Of a stretch of DNA of 64,000 nt, positions 46,820 through 59,667 are shown piece by piece. The stretch spans positions 25,571,501 to 25,635,500 of the forward strand of contig NC_079878.1 in the NCBI RefSeq assembly GCF_029227915.1, written 5' to 3'. The notes beneath the pieces were generated by a model. That model searched no databases. It saw only the letters and a list, made by a program, of their open reading frames with translations, and had not been told where the DNA came from. The position numbers were made by a program, and so were the translations under genes. Each line of letters begins with the position of its first letter. Position 1 is the first letter of the stretch. Source of the DNA: Hydractinia symbiolongicarpus. Lineage: Eukaryota > Cnidaria > Hydrozoa > Anthoathecata > Hydractiniidae.

Positions 46820-48997
46820 CTTGATCTAAGTGAGTACGCATAATTACTACAATTAGTCGAGCTGAAACAAAGTCATCATTTAATGCATTTCCTGTTTTGT
46901 GTAACCTGTAAGATAAAACTTGTGAAAGAGCACATTGAAATCGATGGCAAAACAATATTATTCTTAATTAATGAAAGTTTGTAAAATGTGCATATCAAGC
47001 ATAAATCACACAATCCTATTCCTGGATAAATAAATAAATAAATGAAGTAATACAATCATTTCTTAAATATAGCTGACGTCATACTAAAAGGTTCATCAAC
47101 ACACATTCTCTGCTAGCACCATCTGAAGTTTAATTTATTGAAAACAGGGATTCTTCGTCAATCAAAATTTAAACGTCGTAATAAAGAATCATTAATGTTA
47201 CTGCAGAATGATTATTGTTTCTATCTAATTATATCTTAATATATCCGCTTTGCCAATTTAGTATTGTAGAGGAAATATTTAATCAACTTCTGTCATAAAT
47301 TAAGCAATTTAACACATACTTTTTCTAGGGAATTCTTACAAAACAAAAGTAGTTCATTTTCTGTCTTAACTTCCTGCCTATAAAACCTAATACATGTCCT
47401 ATAAATATGACATGTTGTTGAACAAAGTATGCTGAAAATAATTTGACAAGGAATGATTGTATACAAGCCATGTTACGACATGTTAAAGCATTTCAAAAAC
47501 ATCACCATAACTGTGAATGTGCAGAAGGTCATTAAAGTCAATTTAGGTATTGCTGACGATCAACTCACCTAATTTTTCCAGTACGCATCATTAGACATTT
47601 TACTGATAGTGCTACCATTTTGAAAGTTATGAATTCACAGATTCCTTACCGTAAACATTGGTAAGGAATTTTCATTGTTAAATAGGATCATTGTTGAATC
47701 AGAATCGGACAAGTATTGTTACTTTAGCTATAGGGTGTGGGAGTTCCTTTGAGAATAGTGACTTATAGCTGGTCTAATTGATTTCTTAGAGCTGCGCTTT
47801 AAAGCCAAGCTAGCTGTCTACCTGCTTCATATCAAAAACCCTTTAATTAATTTAAGAAGAAAAGGTAGCTATGGGCTAAAAAAAATATTTTTAGTTACTT
47901 ATAAATAAGATCCAAAAAAATGAAAATGATTTTTTTCGAACATTCTCTTCAAATTAAAAATCTTGGTATTTTTGTTCTCTGCCTCTATAAGGGGAGCTAT
48001 TTTTTGCTGTATGATATTAGTTGTGCTCTAATACAAGAAGCACATATCCAGAAGCACATGTTAAAAACCGAAGTTTGGAACAAAAACCTGTATGGCTTTT
48101 TTAAAAGTAAATAATCGATTTCTAGTTTCATTTAGTCTTCTATTTGCTTATTTTAAATAGAGTGGTGCATATCGACATATCATTTGGTCTAAGTTCATAT
48201 ACCAATCTGTACTATACATCCGTTGTATATACATCTGCTAGCCAGATGATATCTTTGAGTAGTGATGGGCTAGCATTCAAGGATTTCTTTAACAAATATA
48301 TTACATATATTTGTTATTTAAAACTGCGAATTCACACTTAGTTTTCTAACAAATTCGTGCTTACAGTGAGAGCTCAATCCAAAAGTGTGTGAAACCTTTT
48401 TTTATATCAAAAATGCAACAATAATTCCTCTCGTTTCTCTCGTTTCTCTGTATAATACCATGACTAATAAAGCGTGCATAATAATCTTATTAAACACAAT
48501 AATTATACTACATACTACTGGATACAAGCCAAAATTAATAAGCAAAAAAAATTTAGCAGGGAAATTAATTGCATAAGACTGATTTAGTTTCACAGGGGAA
48601 GACGTGAGGAAAGAAAAATTGGAGGACCTCATTTAGTCCAGGATGACGTCATTAGATTGTTCTGAACCTCCCAAACGACTAAAACAGTGGAACATGAACT
48701 CTACTATAAGAAAAACAGTTACAAACATTTTAGAAATGCAAAATTACTTGATGAAAGCATAAAAGCCTAAGGTATGATTTTAAAACTGGTAATAAGTAGA
48801 GTTGAAGAAAAAAACCTTTGTCCGATTATTATTACAATTAGGAATTTAGAAATACTACATACGTTTTTAAATCCTAATCGCTCTTACAAAAATATTGTTT
48901 TTCCTTTTTTCCTTAAAAATATCAGAAGGGAAAAAATTGTAAATACGAAAAGTACTTGGGTTACGTGTATCAAATTTAATTTAACACATACGATCGA

Positions 48998-49140
48998 TGT
49001 TTGATATCTCGAATACCCGTTATCTCAAACTTTTGTTATCTCGAACTCTTTTTCCTGTCCCCTCAGTCATTGCAATCTCTTTTAGGAAAAATTAAGTTCT
49101 ATATCTTGAAGTTCGTTATCTTGAACATTCGCGTTGTCAA
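48998..49140. mobile_element. Relic with TTATCTCGAAC-type terminal motifs
   Basis: GATATCTCGAATACCCGTTA, then TTGTTATCTCGAACTC, and further on ATATCTTGAAGTTCGTTATC. Repeated TATCTCGAAC motifs are usual at the ends of pogo/Tigger-like transposons. No transposase sequence is near, so it is a fragment or non-autonomous copy. Confidence 0.35.
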
Positions 49141-52100
49141 ACTATTTCTCCAGTCCCTTCAGCTCATTTAATATTTTATCACGAAGTCACAAATATATCG
49201 ATAGTTTAAAATCATATCACACGGCTTCAAGTAAACTACGATAAAACATGTCATACCTTATCAGTTTGAACAACCGTGGTAAAAAACGTCTTTTGAAAAA
49301 TATTAAACACGCTACATCCATTTCATCATCAAAAAATGTTGATAATTTTAATTGTGCACACATAAACACTCATCAGCATAATGAGCAACAAGCAAAATGG
49401 CGTCGATTTTTCCTGATAGACTCTTCCTTTGACTTCTTTAAAAAGAATAAACTTCGGTTATAAAAACGTTTAAAAATTTTTATATATAGATATTCAAATG
49501 TTTTTATTTTTCTTTTTACATGTAGCTATTTAAAAAATTGATACAAATCGAACGTTTTCTTTATTTATCAAAACCTGTTTTTTACAACTTTGTCATAAGT
49601 AAATCTTTAAAGAATAATCATTGTTTCTACAATCCCAAACAAAATACTGTCAGTTAATAAATACAATAGAAACTGTTTTGTCTCTCTATACTAAGAAATC
49701 TTTAATCTCGGCAGTGTAACGATCTCGTAAGCTCGGTCTATACTTTTTACCTCAGGAAATATCTCTCAGTATAGATAGACAAAAAAGTTTATATTGTATT
49801 AATATTGCATATATATGCGTATGTATGCTTGATCTACTTCTACTGACCATATTTTAAAAATATTAGCAAGTGATCTAGCTAGCTAACCGTCAAATCCAAA
49901 CTATTAAACTTCTCTGGCAGCCTATTAGTACTATAAACACTTTCAAGATTTTATAAGTAACCAGGGAAAAAATTTCTTTGCAAAAGTATCCTCGTTAAAT
50001 AATATCAAAGTATAGTCCTCAGTATCATCACCAACTTTGTGCTTAACTAATCTCTTGTGTAACTAGCTAGCTTTCTCACCAGTCCTCTTGTAGAAAGGCA
50101 AACTTATCGCAAAATTCGCAATTAATTACCTTACTCTTATCATTCCATGTAATATTCACATCAATTTAATCGAAATTCGTTGAAATTTACCAGCATATCA
50201 GTTACGAAGATTGTGATAAATTCAGGAATTATGCATGTTAACCGGTAATTATGTATAATAAAAGTGTCCCTAAACCTTACTCTTATACATAATACCTGGC
50301 TGGGAATATGCATATATTCCAATTGATTATATTTCCGGTAGCATATACATCAAGGCATTTTAAAAAAACAAAATTACCCTGTGCTAAAGCTGTTTTTAAA
50401 ATTACTGTGTACCTTATTACCGACTAGCCACTTCAAATAAGGATACATTGTCGTATTGGCCATACTGACTCAATGATCGGTTCGATCGGTTCAGACTATT
50501 CTCTTTCTTGTGATTATGTAACTCCAAAAGATTTTCACTACTTTCTTCAAAATAAAAATACTTTCTAAACAGTGATTTATTACTACACTATAATTGCAGT
50601 ATTCAAGCACAACGATCATACAGATATAAAATGGTAGTTACTGACACCACTTCACTTCAATAACTTAGACGTTGTTAATTTGTTGATTTAGGTAAAAACC
50701 ATCTGTTTACAATGCAAACACGCATTTCCTCTGTTCTGTTCCGTTTCTAACTTATTCCTAAATTTTGATATGTAATGTTTATTAAACGCCTCTGCAAAAA
50801 ATCTTTAACAAACCACAAAACACCGGTTACAGAACTGTTCTGTACGTTATGTCATAAAAATCAACATATCCCGAACAACAATGTGACAACTACATCGAAA
50901 AAAATATAATAAACAATTAGTAACTATTTTTCTGAAGTTTTAGTAACATCAACTTATAAACACATGCTTAGGAAACAGAAATGTCATGGCAGTTATCATC
51001 ACTATAAAATTTTTAAAGTCAATTTCCATTAACTTTTTCAGTTAACTGTTAAGCAACAATTGTACAAAATTCCCTGAATGAAATAAAAAACAAACGTTGT
51101 ACAGCAAAGAAACACAAGAGCTCGAAAATAAATTCTATCTCTACAACATTGATTGTGCAACATTTGCTTATTTACTGTTTCCAAACCTTACTTTAAAAAC
51201 GACGCATGGAATAGTCACACGGGAAATAGAAGACTTTTGACTACGACAAGCGTGGCAATAAAACCGATCTTCCTTTGATCAAATCAAGTTAAACTTTGCA
51301 CACGTACGAAACACGTTACTAACCTTTTAATACCCAAACGCAAAAGGCGAGAAAGGTATATTGTTCATTTCCTGATTAGATGGATTCTTTTTATCGGTTG
51401 CAACACTTGCTAAGAGGTATTTTTAGTACAACGAAATACAAGAATGATTTTTACCCAAGATTTATTTAGTTGATGTCGTGTCATGTAAAGCGCATAGAAA
51501 CAAAGTCCATAAGCGTGAATTTAATTCAAGTCATAATTAGACATGGATTGAAAAAAGCATGACAAATAAATGATGTTAGGAGTAATCACCCGTTGATCAA
51601 GTTGTTTTTGTGACAACTTCAATTGATGCTACTAACAATACTGCATGACTTCTTGGGTGTCCTTATTCAAAGTCAAACGTTTGTACTGGCGTCATCGCAG
51701 CTTTTTTAGATAACTACTTTCTATGTTCTTGAAAAATTGTGATTAAAAACTAACATGATTAAACGTGCAGATATTTTTTCACATGAAATGGAAGTGTCTT
51801 TTAGATTTAGATTTGTAGTGCATCGTGTGAAAAAAACTTTCATGACGCAAAAATATAAATCCTACAATTTCTTTCACTAATGTTATTGTAATCTTGAGTA
51901 CAACTGTTGATGTCAAGTATATGTCAGAGGGTAAACTTGACTTGACGCAAAACTAAATAATAGGAGTGCAAACCCTTCTGAAAAAATCACATTTTTAAAG
52001 TAACTTTTAACCTTCTATATCAGTTACATCATGATTTATAAACAGCTATATTTTTCAGATCCATTTTTAAATATGATATGATTTTTCGAAACTGAGTGTT

Positions 52101-52223
52101 ATAATAAAGCACATATTATAGTTAGAACAGTTGTCGATACGTCTTAAATCCAAACTCACAAATTTGTAAGGAAATTGTTCAATGACTCTATCTGAAATAT
52201 CCATAAAGAATGTTGATGCTTAT

Positions 52224-52487
52224 TCATGGATAATTTTTAAGAAAATTTAATTCGTTATGAAAAGATAATTTCTTTTTATAAACCAAGTCTGTAAATGAAA
52301 CCCGACACAACAGTTTTAACTCCACCTGTAGTAGCTCGTGGTCATACAACACAAAAAGTTGCCCCTCTTTTTTCACTATAATAAACTGGTAATCTTCAAT
52401 GTTAGACATTATTGATGACATTCGAGACATTGCGATAAAAATCACCCACACCAATTTCAGGGACACATAATGGAGGACGGAGGACAA
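52224..52487 (-). pseudogene. Possible decayed fourth cystine-knot paralogue
   Basis: An 87-codon frame without an ATG at its start. Its beginning, YVSLKLVWVIFIAMS, resembles the signal region of protein B (MFHLKVVWRVML), and further on LLCRVSFTDLVYKKKL resembles LCLGVRFKQLIVHKKC of protein A. After that it runs into a stop and the CxGxC and CKC motifs are absent. Nucleotide matches around the first cysteine are only moderate. If related, it is a truncated, non-functional copy. Confidence 0.25.
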
Positions 52488-53325
52488 AAATTAGTGTTGC
52501 GTATTGACGTGTAGCTATGACACTTGACAATGAATTAATTTTCGCACGTTTTCGTCATAATTTTTAGCATTTGGATTTGTCATCCATGTTGTTGCTTTCT
52601 TTCGCCATACTTAACAGACAACAATAGCCTCAGTCCGAAGACGTTCAATACTTATTAGCCTGATAAAACTTTGCATTCATCCAAAATGCTGTTTTGTTTA
52701 TGTGTTTTTTATTTCACAGGAAGTTAGACAAACAGAACAGTCAATCTTCCTACGTGTATTTTAATAGAAATTAATTGGTAATTAGCAAAGGCAGATATGT
52801 GACTTCTCCAATAATAAAGTTAATGTTCTCCAGTAAAGCAATATACATTACCCATCAGACAATGTTTTTATTTTAAGACTGTTTCCATCCAATGAAATTG
52901 TATTTATTTATCGCCCTAATTCATTTTATGACCAACTTACTCTAGACATACAATTTTCTACTTACTTCGTGTCTATTCATTTTGTCGTGGCGATAAGATA
53001 CAAGCAAGACCGCCTACCTTAATTAAATCCTACACCAAGTAATAAGTATTAATCCTTACTAGCTTTTGCTCAATATACTTCCTTCCTTGTCTTTTGAAAA
53101 CAAAAGATTTTTAGGCAATGATAACTTAAAGCATAGAGAAACCAATTGTAGTGTTGAAACAGCGTGTCTAAAGTATTCTGCGGTTTCTTTCTGGTTTTAA
53201 AGATCGTGTGTGACAATATAACTTTGTAACCTCGGCTACCATACAAAACAGTTTTAAGAAGTTGACAAAAAGGCCTACTCAACTCCACCCTCTCAATGAA
53301 AGTAATTAAAGATGAGTATTAGCCT

Positions 53326-53333
53326 TATAAATA
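53326..53333 (+). promoter_or_regulatory. TATA box of cystine-knot gene C
   Basis: TATAAATA, 60 bases before the ATG at 53386, in CCTTATAAATAAGG. Confidence 0.6.
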
Positions 53334-53385
53334 AGGTGACCTGTCTGGATTACTTTATTCTTGTATTGTCATTTCGTTTGGTAAT

Positions 53386-53799
53386 ATGTTTCACCACGTA
53401 GTGCTGTTGGGTGTCTTATTCTTAGCAACATATTGTGTGAATTCGTGTTATGCTTCAAAGACAATAATGGATATCAACGAAAAGAAATTAGAGAAAAAAA
53501 ATGCATCGTTAATCAACAGTAGAGAGTTGTGTCTTGGAGTTCGATTTAACCAAGCAGTCCTCCACCACGATTGCATACCTGCTGTTATTCGAAACAAACT
53601 CTGTGTTGGTTTTTGCAAATCTATAAGTATACCGAATATGAAGGGAGACGTGGATAGGAAATGTAGATATTGTATGGAAGATAAAACTGTTATAACAGAT
53701 GTAAAGTTAAAATGTATCTCAAGAAAAAGAAAATTTAAGATAAAGAAAATCAAGATTGTAAAAACGTGCAAGTGTCAAGATATCAAAATGACAATTTGA
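53386..53799 (+). CDS. Gremlin/DAN-like secreted cystine-knot protein C
   Basis: 137 residues, single exon. Signal peptide about 1-22 (VVLLGVLFLATYCVNSC), then DINEKKLEKKNASL with a sequon at N39. The cystine-knot domain runs from C49 to C130: ELCLGVRFNQ, C63-I-P, the ring motif C73-V-G-F-C77, SISIPN, C93-R-Y-C96, C110 and TC128-K-C130. The CxxC pair (93, 96) matches vertebrate gremlin/DAN (SCSFC) and is reduced to one cysteine in A and B, so C looks closest to the ancestral state. Basic finger RKRKFKIKKIKIVK. Secreted; inferred to bind BMP-type ligands. Single coding exon also agrees with gremlin genes. Confidence 0.87.
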   Translation: MFHHVVLLGVLFLATYCVNSCYASKTIMDINEKKLEKKNASLINSRELCLGVRFNQAVLHHDCIPAVIRNKLCVGFCKSISIPNMKGDVDRKCRYCMEDKTVITDVKLKCISRKRKFKIKKIKIVKTCKCQDIKMTI

Positions 53800-53832
53800 T
53801 AGTTGTTCACCTTTATTTATTTACAAATGAAT

Positions 53833-53838
53833 AATAAA
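53833..53838 (+). other. Poly(A) signal for gene C
   Basis: AATAAA 34 bases after the stop codon. It would give a very short 3' untranslated region. Confidence 0.5.
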
Positions 53839-56583
53839 AATAATGTTATGTGAAAATCTTGTTAAACGTCGATGTACTTTAAAAATTTCAAGTGTTAAAT
53901 TATGAGCTTCAGGAACAGACTGCTAATAGTTTTATTATTTTGTGTAATACTTAAGGATTATATTAGTTTTGGTCATCTACACTCTAATAGATCATTTACA
54001 CTTATATAGGTTTTTTCTTATAAATCTTTGTACAATCCTGGTTAAACCATGCTAAGATAAGACTGTAAACTTTATTTTGTCTCAACAAGGAATAATATAG
54101 GCTTATTGTAGATTCACGCTTTTTTAATTTGTAAAAATTAATTTGTTACTTTTTTTACAACCAAGTAAAGTTATCATAGTAGTTTCTGACGTCATCATGT
54201 CTCTTTTTTTGTATTTTTAACTTTTCGTACACCTGTTCGTGGATCACTTTGTAATGTGGTTTGAAAGTGCGATTTGCAGATTTCTTCGCCATCTGCATTA
54301 GTTGCATTAAAAAAGGGGAGTTATTTTAACCAAAAGCCTGTCATGTTTTTTAAATGCGAACTTCCGTTCAGCCTTATAAGAAAACTTACGTCTTGCGGCG
54401 CTGCTAAATGAGCGGATTGGAATGCTGCGATATATTTTCTACTTAATTAACGGAAAAATAATATATATATAACATATATGGATTTCGCTTTAGGGAGTAT
54501 TTTGATTTTACTCTCTAGATTGGTGGAAAATACCTTCCAGACGTCAACGATCTCACGGTTCAATGGTTAAAATCACGAGAATGTTTCGATATTTTTGTAA
54601 TTTAGAAAATTTGCATTGTTTAATTGGCATCAAAATTTAGATAAAAATTTCTATCAGAAACCAAAAGATAGAAGGAGATACATATTTACATTATACAACA
54701 AAAATATAAGAAATGATAAGAACAATAGAAGTTTTAAGAGTGCTGGCACTTTTTAGAAAATTTACATCACATTGGGACTTGCTACCAGCCCCCTTAAAAC
54801 GTTCAGTGGTTTTTATAATAATGATTTTTGGGAAGGATCCAAGTATTCCTGAACGACTTTCTCTCTTTATATTAAATTCGTTTGTTACTTCACATAAATC
54901 CTTATTATCAGTGTATGATTTGTGAATATGTGATACCATCAGACTGTTCATCCGTGTATCCGTGTATCTGTCTCTCTTTCTCTCCGCCCCCCCGGCGGTT
55001 AAGGCACTGTAATATAAATCACATGAATTATTCTTTTCACGAAAAATATATATACTATTTAAAGCAATTTTTGAAAGCTATAAAACTTTAAATGAATTGT
55101 AAAAATCTCAGAAAGACTCTCCCAGTAATACGAAAGATGTATTAATTAATTCGATAATTTTGATTATTTCAAACGCCCATCCTGTGAGCTGTAAAAATGA
55201 GGCGTGATAGATTGATTTGTAAATCAGGAACACTTTGATGTTCACACAGTGTAAAGAGGCTGCGAAACGATTTAAGTAAGATCTCCATCATTGATTTACT
55301 CACTCTTTCATTCTCAATAACACTACAAGAATAGATTATGCGCACTTTACAACTACAAAAAACTATTTTTTTTCTTTCTACTTTTTGCTATTTATTATTC
55401 TATTATTATTCTTTTTGGCGATTAAATAACTTACAACTTGCAAAAATTTATTACATATCAGTAAAATCGAAAGTTTGTTATGGCGAGGAAACAAAAACAA
55501 CCCGAGGTGGTGTATTTGATATAAATACTATATTACTAGCCTTGAGAAAGTTATTGATACCTTTAAAAGGTTTTAAATTTATTATTGTTGCGTGACTATT
55601 TTAAAGTGCAATAATCTTGTATGTTAATATGCAAAATTTGGAATAATATAGCCAGCTAGCAAAGTTAAAAAGGTGTCAAGTTTATTTTATCAGAAAGCTT
55701 GTATTAATATCAAGGTAAGTGCTTGTATAGAATAAACTATAGATATCAACTACACATAGGAACGTTTCTGCTATTGTCAGTTATATTTAAACTTCCAATG
55801 CGATATTTAAGATGAATTAAGATGTTGTGATCATAAAAAATCGATATACTGTTTTGTAGTCCCATAAAATCAGTACTTATTTAGAATGGGATTGAAACAC
55901 ACCCTTAGTAAAGATAATATGTCTGTTTTTCAGAAGGAACAGTTATGGTACGCCATTCTTTGTTTGGGCCATACACCATTGCAAATTATATTTAAGGTAT
56001 GTCAAAATATTTATAAATCTAACATTCTAAAAGACATTCTAAAAAAGAAAACAACTCCTTTAAATACACTTAGTTTTACTACGCTAAATCTCAAAATGGG
56101 TAAAAAAACCCTCTGTTTCAGCGATCATGAAATGTATAGTCAATAAACACGACAGTTTTACTGAATGAATTTGTAGTCCCGAAAGAGTCAAACTCCAGTT
56201 GAGTCGCATTAACAATTATAATTACGATAAGTTGCAATTTAGAGAATGTCAACCAGTTCATATTATCCATTCCGAAGACATAAAACTACCAATGGTCATC
56301 CGTAGCTACAATGATCCGAAAGTGAAATTATTTTTTTCGACAAAGTGTATGTGTATTTGACTTTGCGGGACACAAGTATTAAGTGACTGTAGTTATGTTG
56401 TTTTGACTTGACTCTACTCTTCTTAAATGGAGACGAAAGTCTCTTATAATCTGCTACATAGGCTTGCTAAATGTAACAACGGTTGGTTGTTCTATCAAAA
56501 GGAAAATTATACACAACATTGTGAATGTCTCTATTGAAGACATGCAGTATACCAGATGCATCTACAATAAGGTTTAAGAATTA
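53839..56583. other. Gene-free stretch
   Basis: Several frames of 60-90 codons (for example 55338-55595 and 55886-56146) have no recognisable domain, and their composition follows the local AT bias. No repeats of note beyond short AT runs. Confidence 0.5.
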
Positions 56584-56895
56584 CTATGACTCTTTTCTTC
56601 TCATTACGGACACATCATGTTCTTCTGTTCTTAGATCATTATTGCTAGCCAAGAGAGTTGAGACAAGATTTGAAATATGTGTTTTATCTTCATCATAGCG
56701 TTGAATAATCAATCTTAGTTGTGACAAAGATAGTTCCACATCATGAAAGCTGCCTTGTATCATATGTTCAGCTTTCTTGACTTCATTTAATTTCCCTTGT
56801 AGTTTTTTTCTTGATAAGCTAAAGTCAATTTTCAATACAGTGTGTTGGGATCTTATTAAATTTAGCTTGGAATCCAACTTTTGTCGGTAAGACAT
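56584..56895 (-). CDS. Hypothetical coiled-coil frame
   Basis: 103 residues from an ATG at 56895; the frame stays open for 23 codons upstream to 56964. The sequence is highly charged with regularly spaced leucines and isoleucines (KLDSKLNLIRSQ, KKLQGKLNEVKKAE, LSLSQLRLIIQRYDED), so a coiled coil is likely. Its composition is more protein-like than the surrounding chance frames. No domain, TATA box or poly(A) signal supports it. It may be an exon of a larger gene, a decayed copy or chance. Confidence 0.25.
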   Translation of the reverse strand: MSYRQKLDSKLNLIRSQHTVLKIDFSLSRKKLQGKLNEVKKAEHMIQGSFHDVELSLSQLRLIIQRYDEDKTHISNLVSTLLASNNDLRTEEHDVSVMRRKES

Positions 56896-57120
56896 GTTCG
56901 TATAAGAGATTTCTTCCAACTTGTGTATTCTCTTTTCTCTGGCAACTTTTGCTTTCCTGCTCAAGCGTTATATCGGATATGTATTGGAATATATGTTTTT
57001 GCATAAGAAAGTTCGTGAAAACAAAGTTAATGAATTTAATAATAACAGAAGATTACTTTTATTAACTCTTTTGTCTTTAATTGTGTGTCTTATAGCAGTG
57101 GTTTTTCTCAGAGAATTAAG

Positions 57121-57207
57121 TAATTAAGCAAGATACGTGCCAATAAGCATTTGCTAATGTTGGATACCCATCATCAATTGGAAAATAATCTCCCACAAAA
57201 TATATTG
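57121..57207. repeat. Diverged direct repeat, copy 1
   Basis: TAATTAAGCAAGATACGTGC followed by a CTAATGTTGGATACCCATCA core. About three quarters of positions match the copy at 57894-57979 in the same orientation. Confidence 0.6.
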
Positions 57208-59657
57208 AGATATGTTGGCAAACTTCGAAGTTCTTCCCCACAGGAAGTTAGATAGGTATTTCTATACTAGGTATAGGCAATATTTATCAGTATTTACAGC
57301 GGAATTAGAATTAGGTTACGCCTTAGACTCGAATTTTTAAAATGCTAATTGTTGCTGACTTCACCATGATCATTTTTGACAGAATTTGGTGCCTTGACGT
57401 GTTGTTTACTGTAGACGTGTTACAAAGTGCGACAAGCGCATTTTACACGCCGCTTTCATAACCCCTGCATCTGAAAACGTGACACTTTCGCAATTTATCA
57501 TCCGTGGAGAATTCGCGAGTTGATATTTTTTGCCAACAGAATGAAAAAATAGGTGTCATTGTCCTGATATTTTGGTTATAGAGTTTGCTACACGTATAGT
57601 ACACTAAGATATAAAAACATGTGATCAATCACCTACATTAATTGAAAGGAAACAATAGTCTTTTCACAAACATATTACCAGGAATGCTGACAAAGAACTT
57701 ATACTTATTTTGTTAGGTTTGTATTTTGCATAAGTGAGTGCTTTTTATTTGTTTTTACTCATTTTCGTTTTACATTAATGAATTATTTTTTAATGCATTA
57801 GTAATTGCAATTTTTTATTAAATTTTTATTTTTCATTGTCCGTATTGCATGGTTAATTGAATTTATAATTGAGGGAATTCTCAAATAATTAAATAATTAA
57901 GCAATGCACGTGCAAGTAAACATTCGCTAATGTTGGACATCCATTAACATTTGGACACATTCTCCTAGCAATAAATTGCAAAGTGATTTTAAAAATAGGA
58001 CAAAAAATAGGAAACTTGCGGCTGAAGCTTCCTATTTTGTATGACGGCCGAATTAGGTCAATACAGAACAGAATATCTCAAATACATTGCAGAATATTTC
58101 AAATACAAGTGGTGAAGAAAGTTTACACCAGGAAAAGCCATTAGTTATGTAGTAAAAATAGTTAACAAACACCCTGATTATTTGCCAGAATTTGAAACTA
58201 AGTAGAAATGGACAGTGTTTCTAAAATCTATACCAAAAATTACGCAGAAAGAAGTCTGTAACAAAAATTACTTTTAAATTTTGAAAACACTACCCCCTAG
58301 ACATAATTCAGTAACCTTTTGCGTCTTCCAGAAACGCAAACGGCTTTTTAAAGGATGATATCTTTAGTGTTTCCAATCTAAAACTTTAAAAGGGTCCTTC
58401 CATGCAAAACTAATAATGTGTGAAAAAATACAGACTATCTTTATATACAACAAAATAATAATGATGTTTTCTGAGTTTACAATGGACCTAAGTATCTTAT
58501 ATAATAATACGAAGTGCATGTGAAAGTCATAGTGGATGTGTTCATTTTCTTTTGAAATCGCAGAAAAAATTATGTCCATTTTGTTTACTTTGTTTACCTC
58601 TTGTGATGAAAGCAACTCAATTTGATTTGCTAAAATAAATTTAACGGCTAACTTTCGAAAAATGGTGTCTTCTCGCCACCAAAAAAAAACACAAAAAAAC
58701 GACCTCCTTATCTTGAAAAAAGTAAAAGAAGTGGTTGAAAAAGGCTGTTATCTATAGCCAATGTTAGCCTTCAATGCCTGCTCCCTCATCCCATGCTAGC
58801 TCTAACCTATGACTTACGTTGTTATTCCTCTTTTTTTAATTATCTATAGCTAACTCCTATAGTTTTCAAACTTCTGTTCTTTTATGAGCACGAATTATGA
58901 TGTAACAAGCTAGCTATAGCTAGCTACCTACAAAATCTTTCAAAGACTTGAACTTTTGCAGGATAGTGTGATGTATTTTTATACCCATAGAGTATAATTC
59001 TTTTCACATTTACTGTAAACTAACTTTACAAGGGGACCACGTGCAATATATCAAGTGGAAAAATTTTTTTTAGAATTTAAAGCGTGTGTGTTAAGTTTCT
59101 TTTATATTATTTTGTTTCTAACATTCTTTTAAACTTTTTTGTCAGCCTACATGTAAAATGCCAGGCTATTGGACATTTGATTGAAATTTACGTGGGTTTA
59201 TCACCTTATTTTAGGAGTGGATGGTATGGTTGTTCTTGTTTTTGTTTTTGTTGCAAACTGCTGTTTTTTTTAATTTTGTGTAAACTTTTGTGGGGAAAAG
59301 ACCACATGCCATATACTGAGAGAACAAATTTTTGTGGAACTGGCTTCCACTGAAGGCTGTTGTGTAAGCTAATGGCTTTTTCATAAAGCTTTTGTTGGGG
59401 AGAACTAAACTGTATGTGATATTATTTTTGCTGGAAGAAAATTCCATGGTTTTACGTTTTTGTTAGGAATTTTAAAATTGTAGTAATAAATGTGTTTGGT
59501 GATGACTAATGTTTGACTGAAAAACTTTTTTGTTCTTTATATTTTATGAAATGCCTGATTTTTTAATAATTTGATGTGTTTCATAACCTTTTTGTGGAAG
59601 ATTTACGGGCAATGGCAACATAGAACATGCTAAATGAACTGATTTTGTTGATCTGGA
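57208..59657. other. Gene-free stretch left of the pogo-type transposon
   Basis: No supported gene. Between about 59276 and 59610 a loose motif CTTTTGTGGGGA with variants recurs roughly every 70-130 bases. A similar copy lies on the other side of the transposon near 62253-62275, which suggests the transposon inserted into older repeat DNA. Confidence 0.45.
57894..57979. repeat. Diverged direct repeat, copy 2
   Basis: TAATTAAGCAATGCACGTGC, then CTAATGTTGGACATCCATTA. Second member of the pair; the two copies lie about 770 bases apart. Confidence 0.6.
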
Positions 59658-59667
59658 TACCGTATTT

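Larger units (their letters stand above)
46820..53325. other. Largely gene-free stretch between cystine-knot genes B and C
   Basis: No intact gene. A possible decayed fourth paralogue lies at 52224-52487 on the minus strand, and a relic with repeated TTATCTCGAAC-like motifs at about 48998-49140. A 10-bp hairpin (47641-47650 with 47660-47669) is also present. The rest is AT-rich and unassigned. Confidence 0.5.

Noticed and set aside
56993-57127. 44-residue plus-strand frame with one hydrophobic segment
   Set aside because: A single Leu/Ile-rich run in AT-rich DNA is easily produced by chance, and there is no supporting signal.
58908-58925. Perfect 18-bp palindrome of AGCTAGCT type
   Set aside because: CTAGCTAG runs are common simple sequence in this DNA (for example near 50070 and 63510) and carry no further structure.
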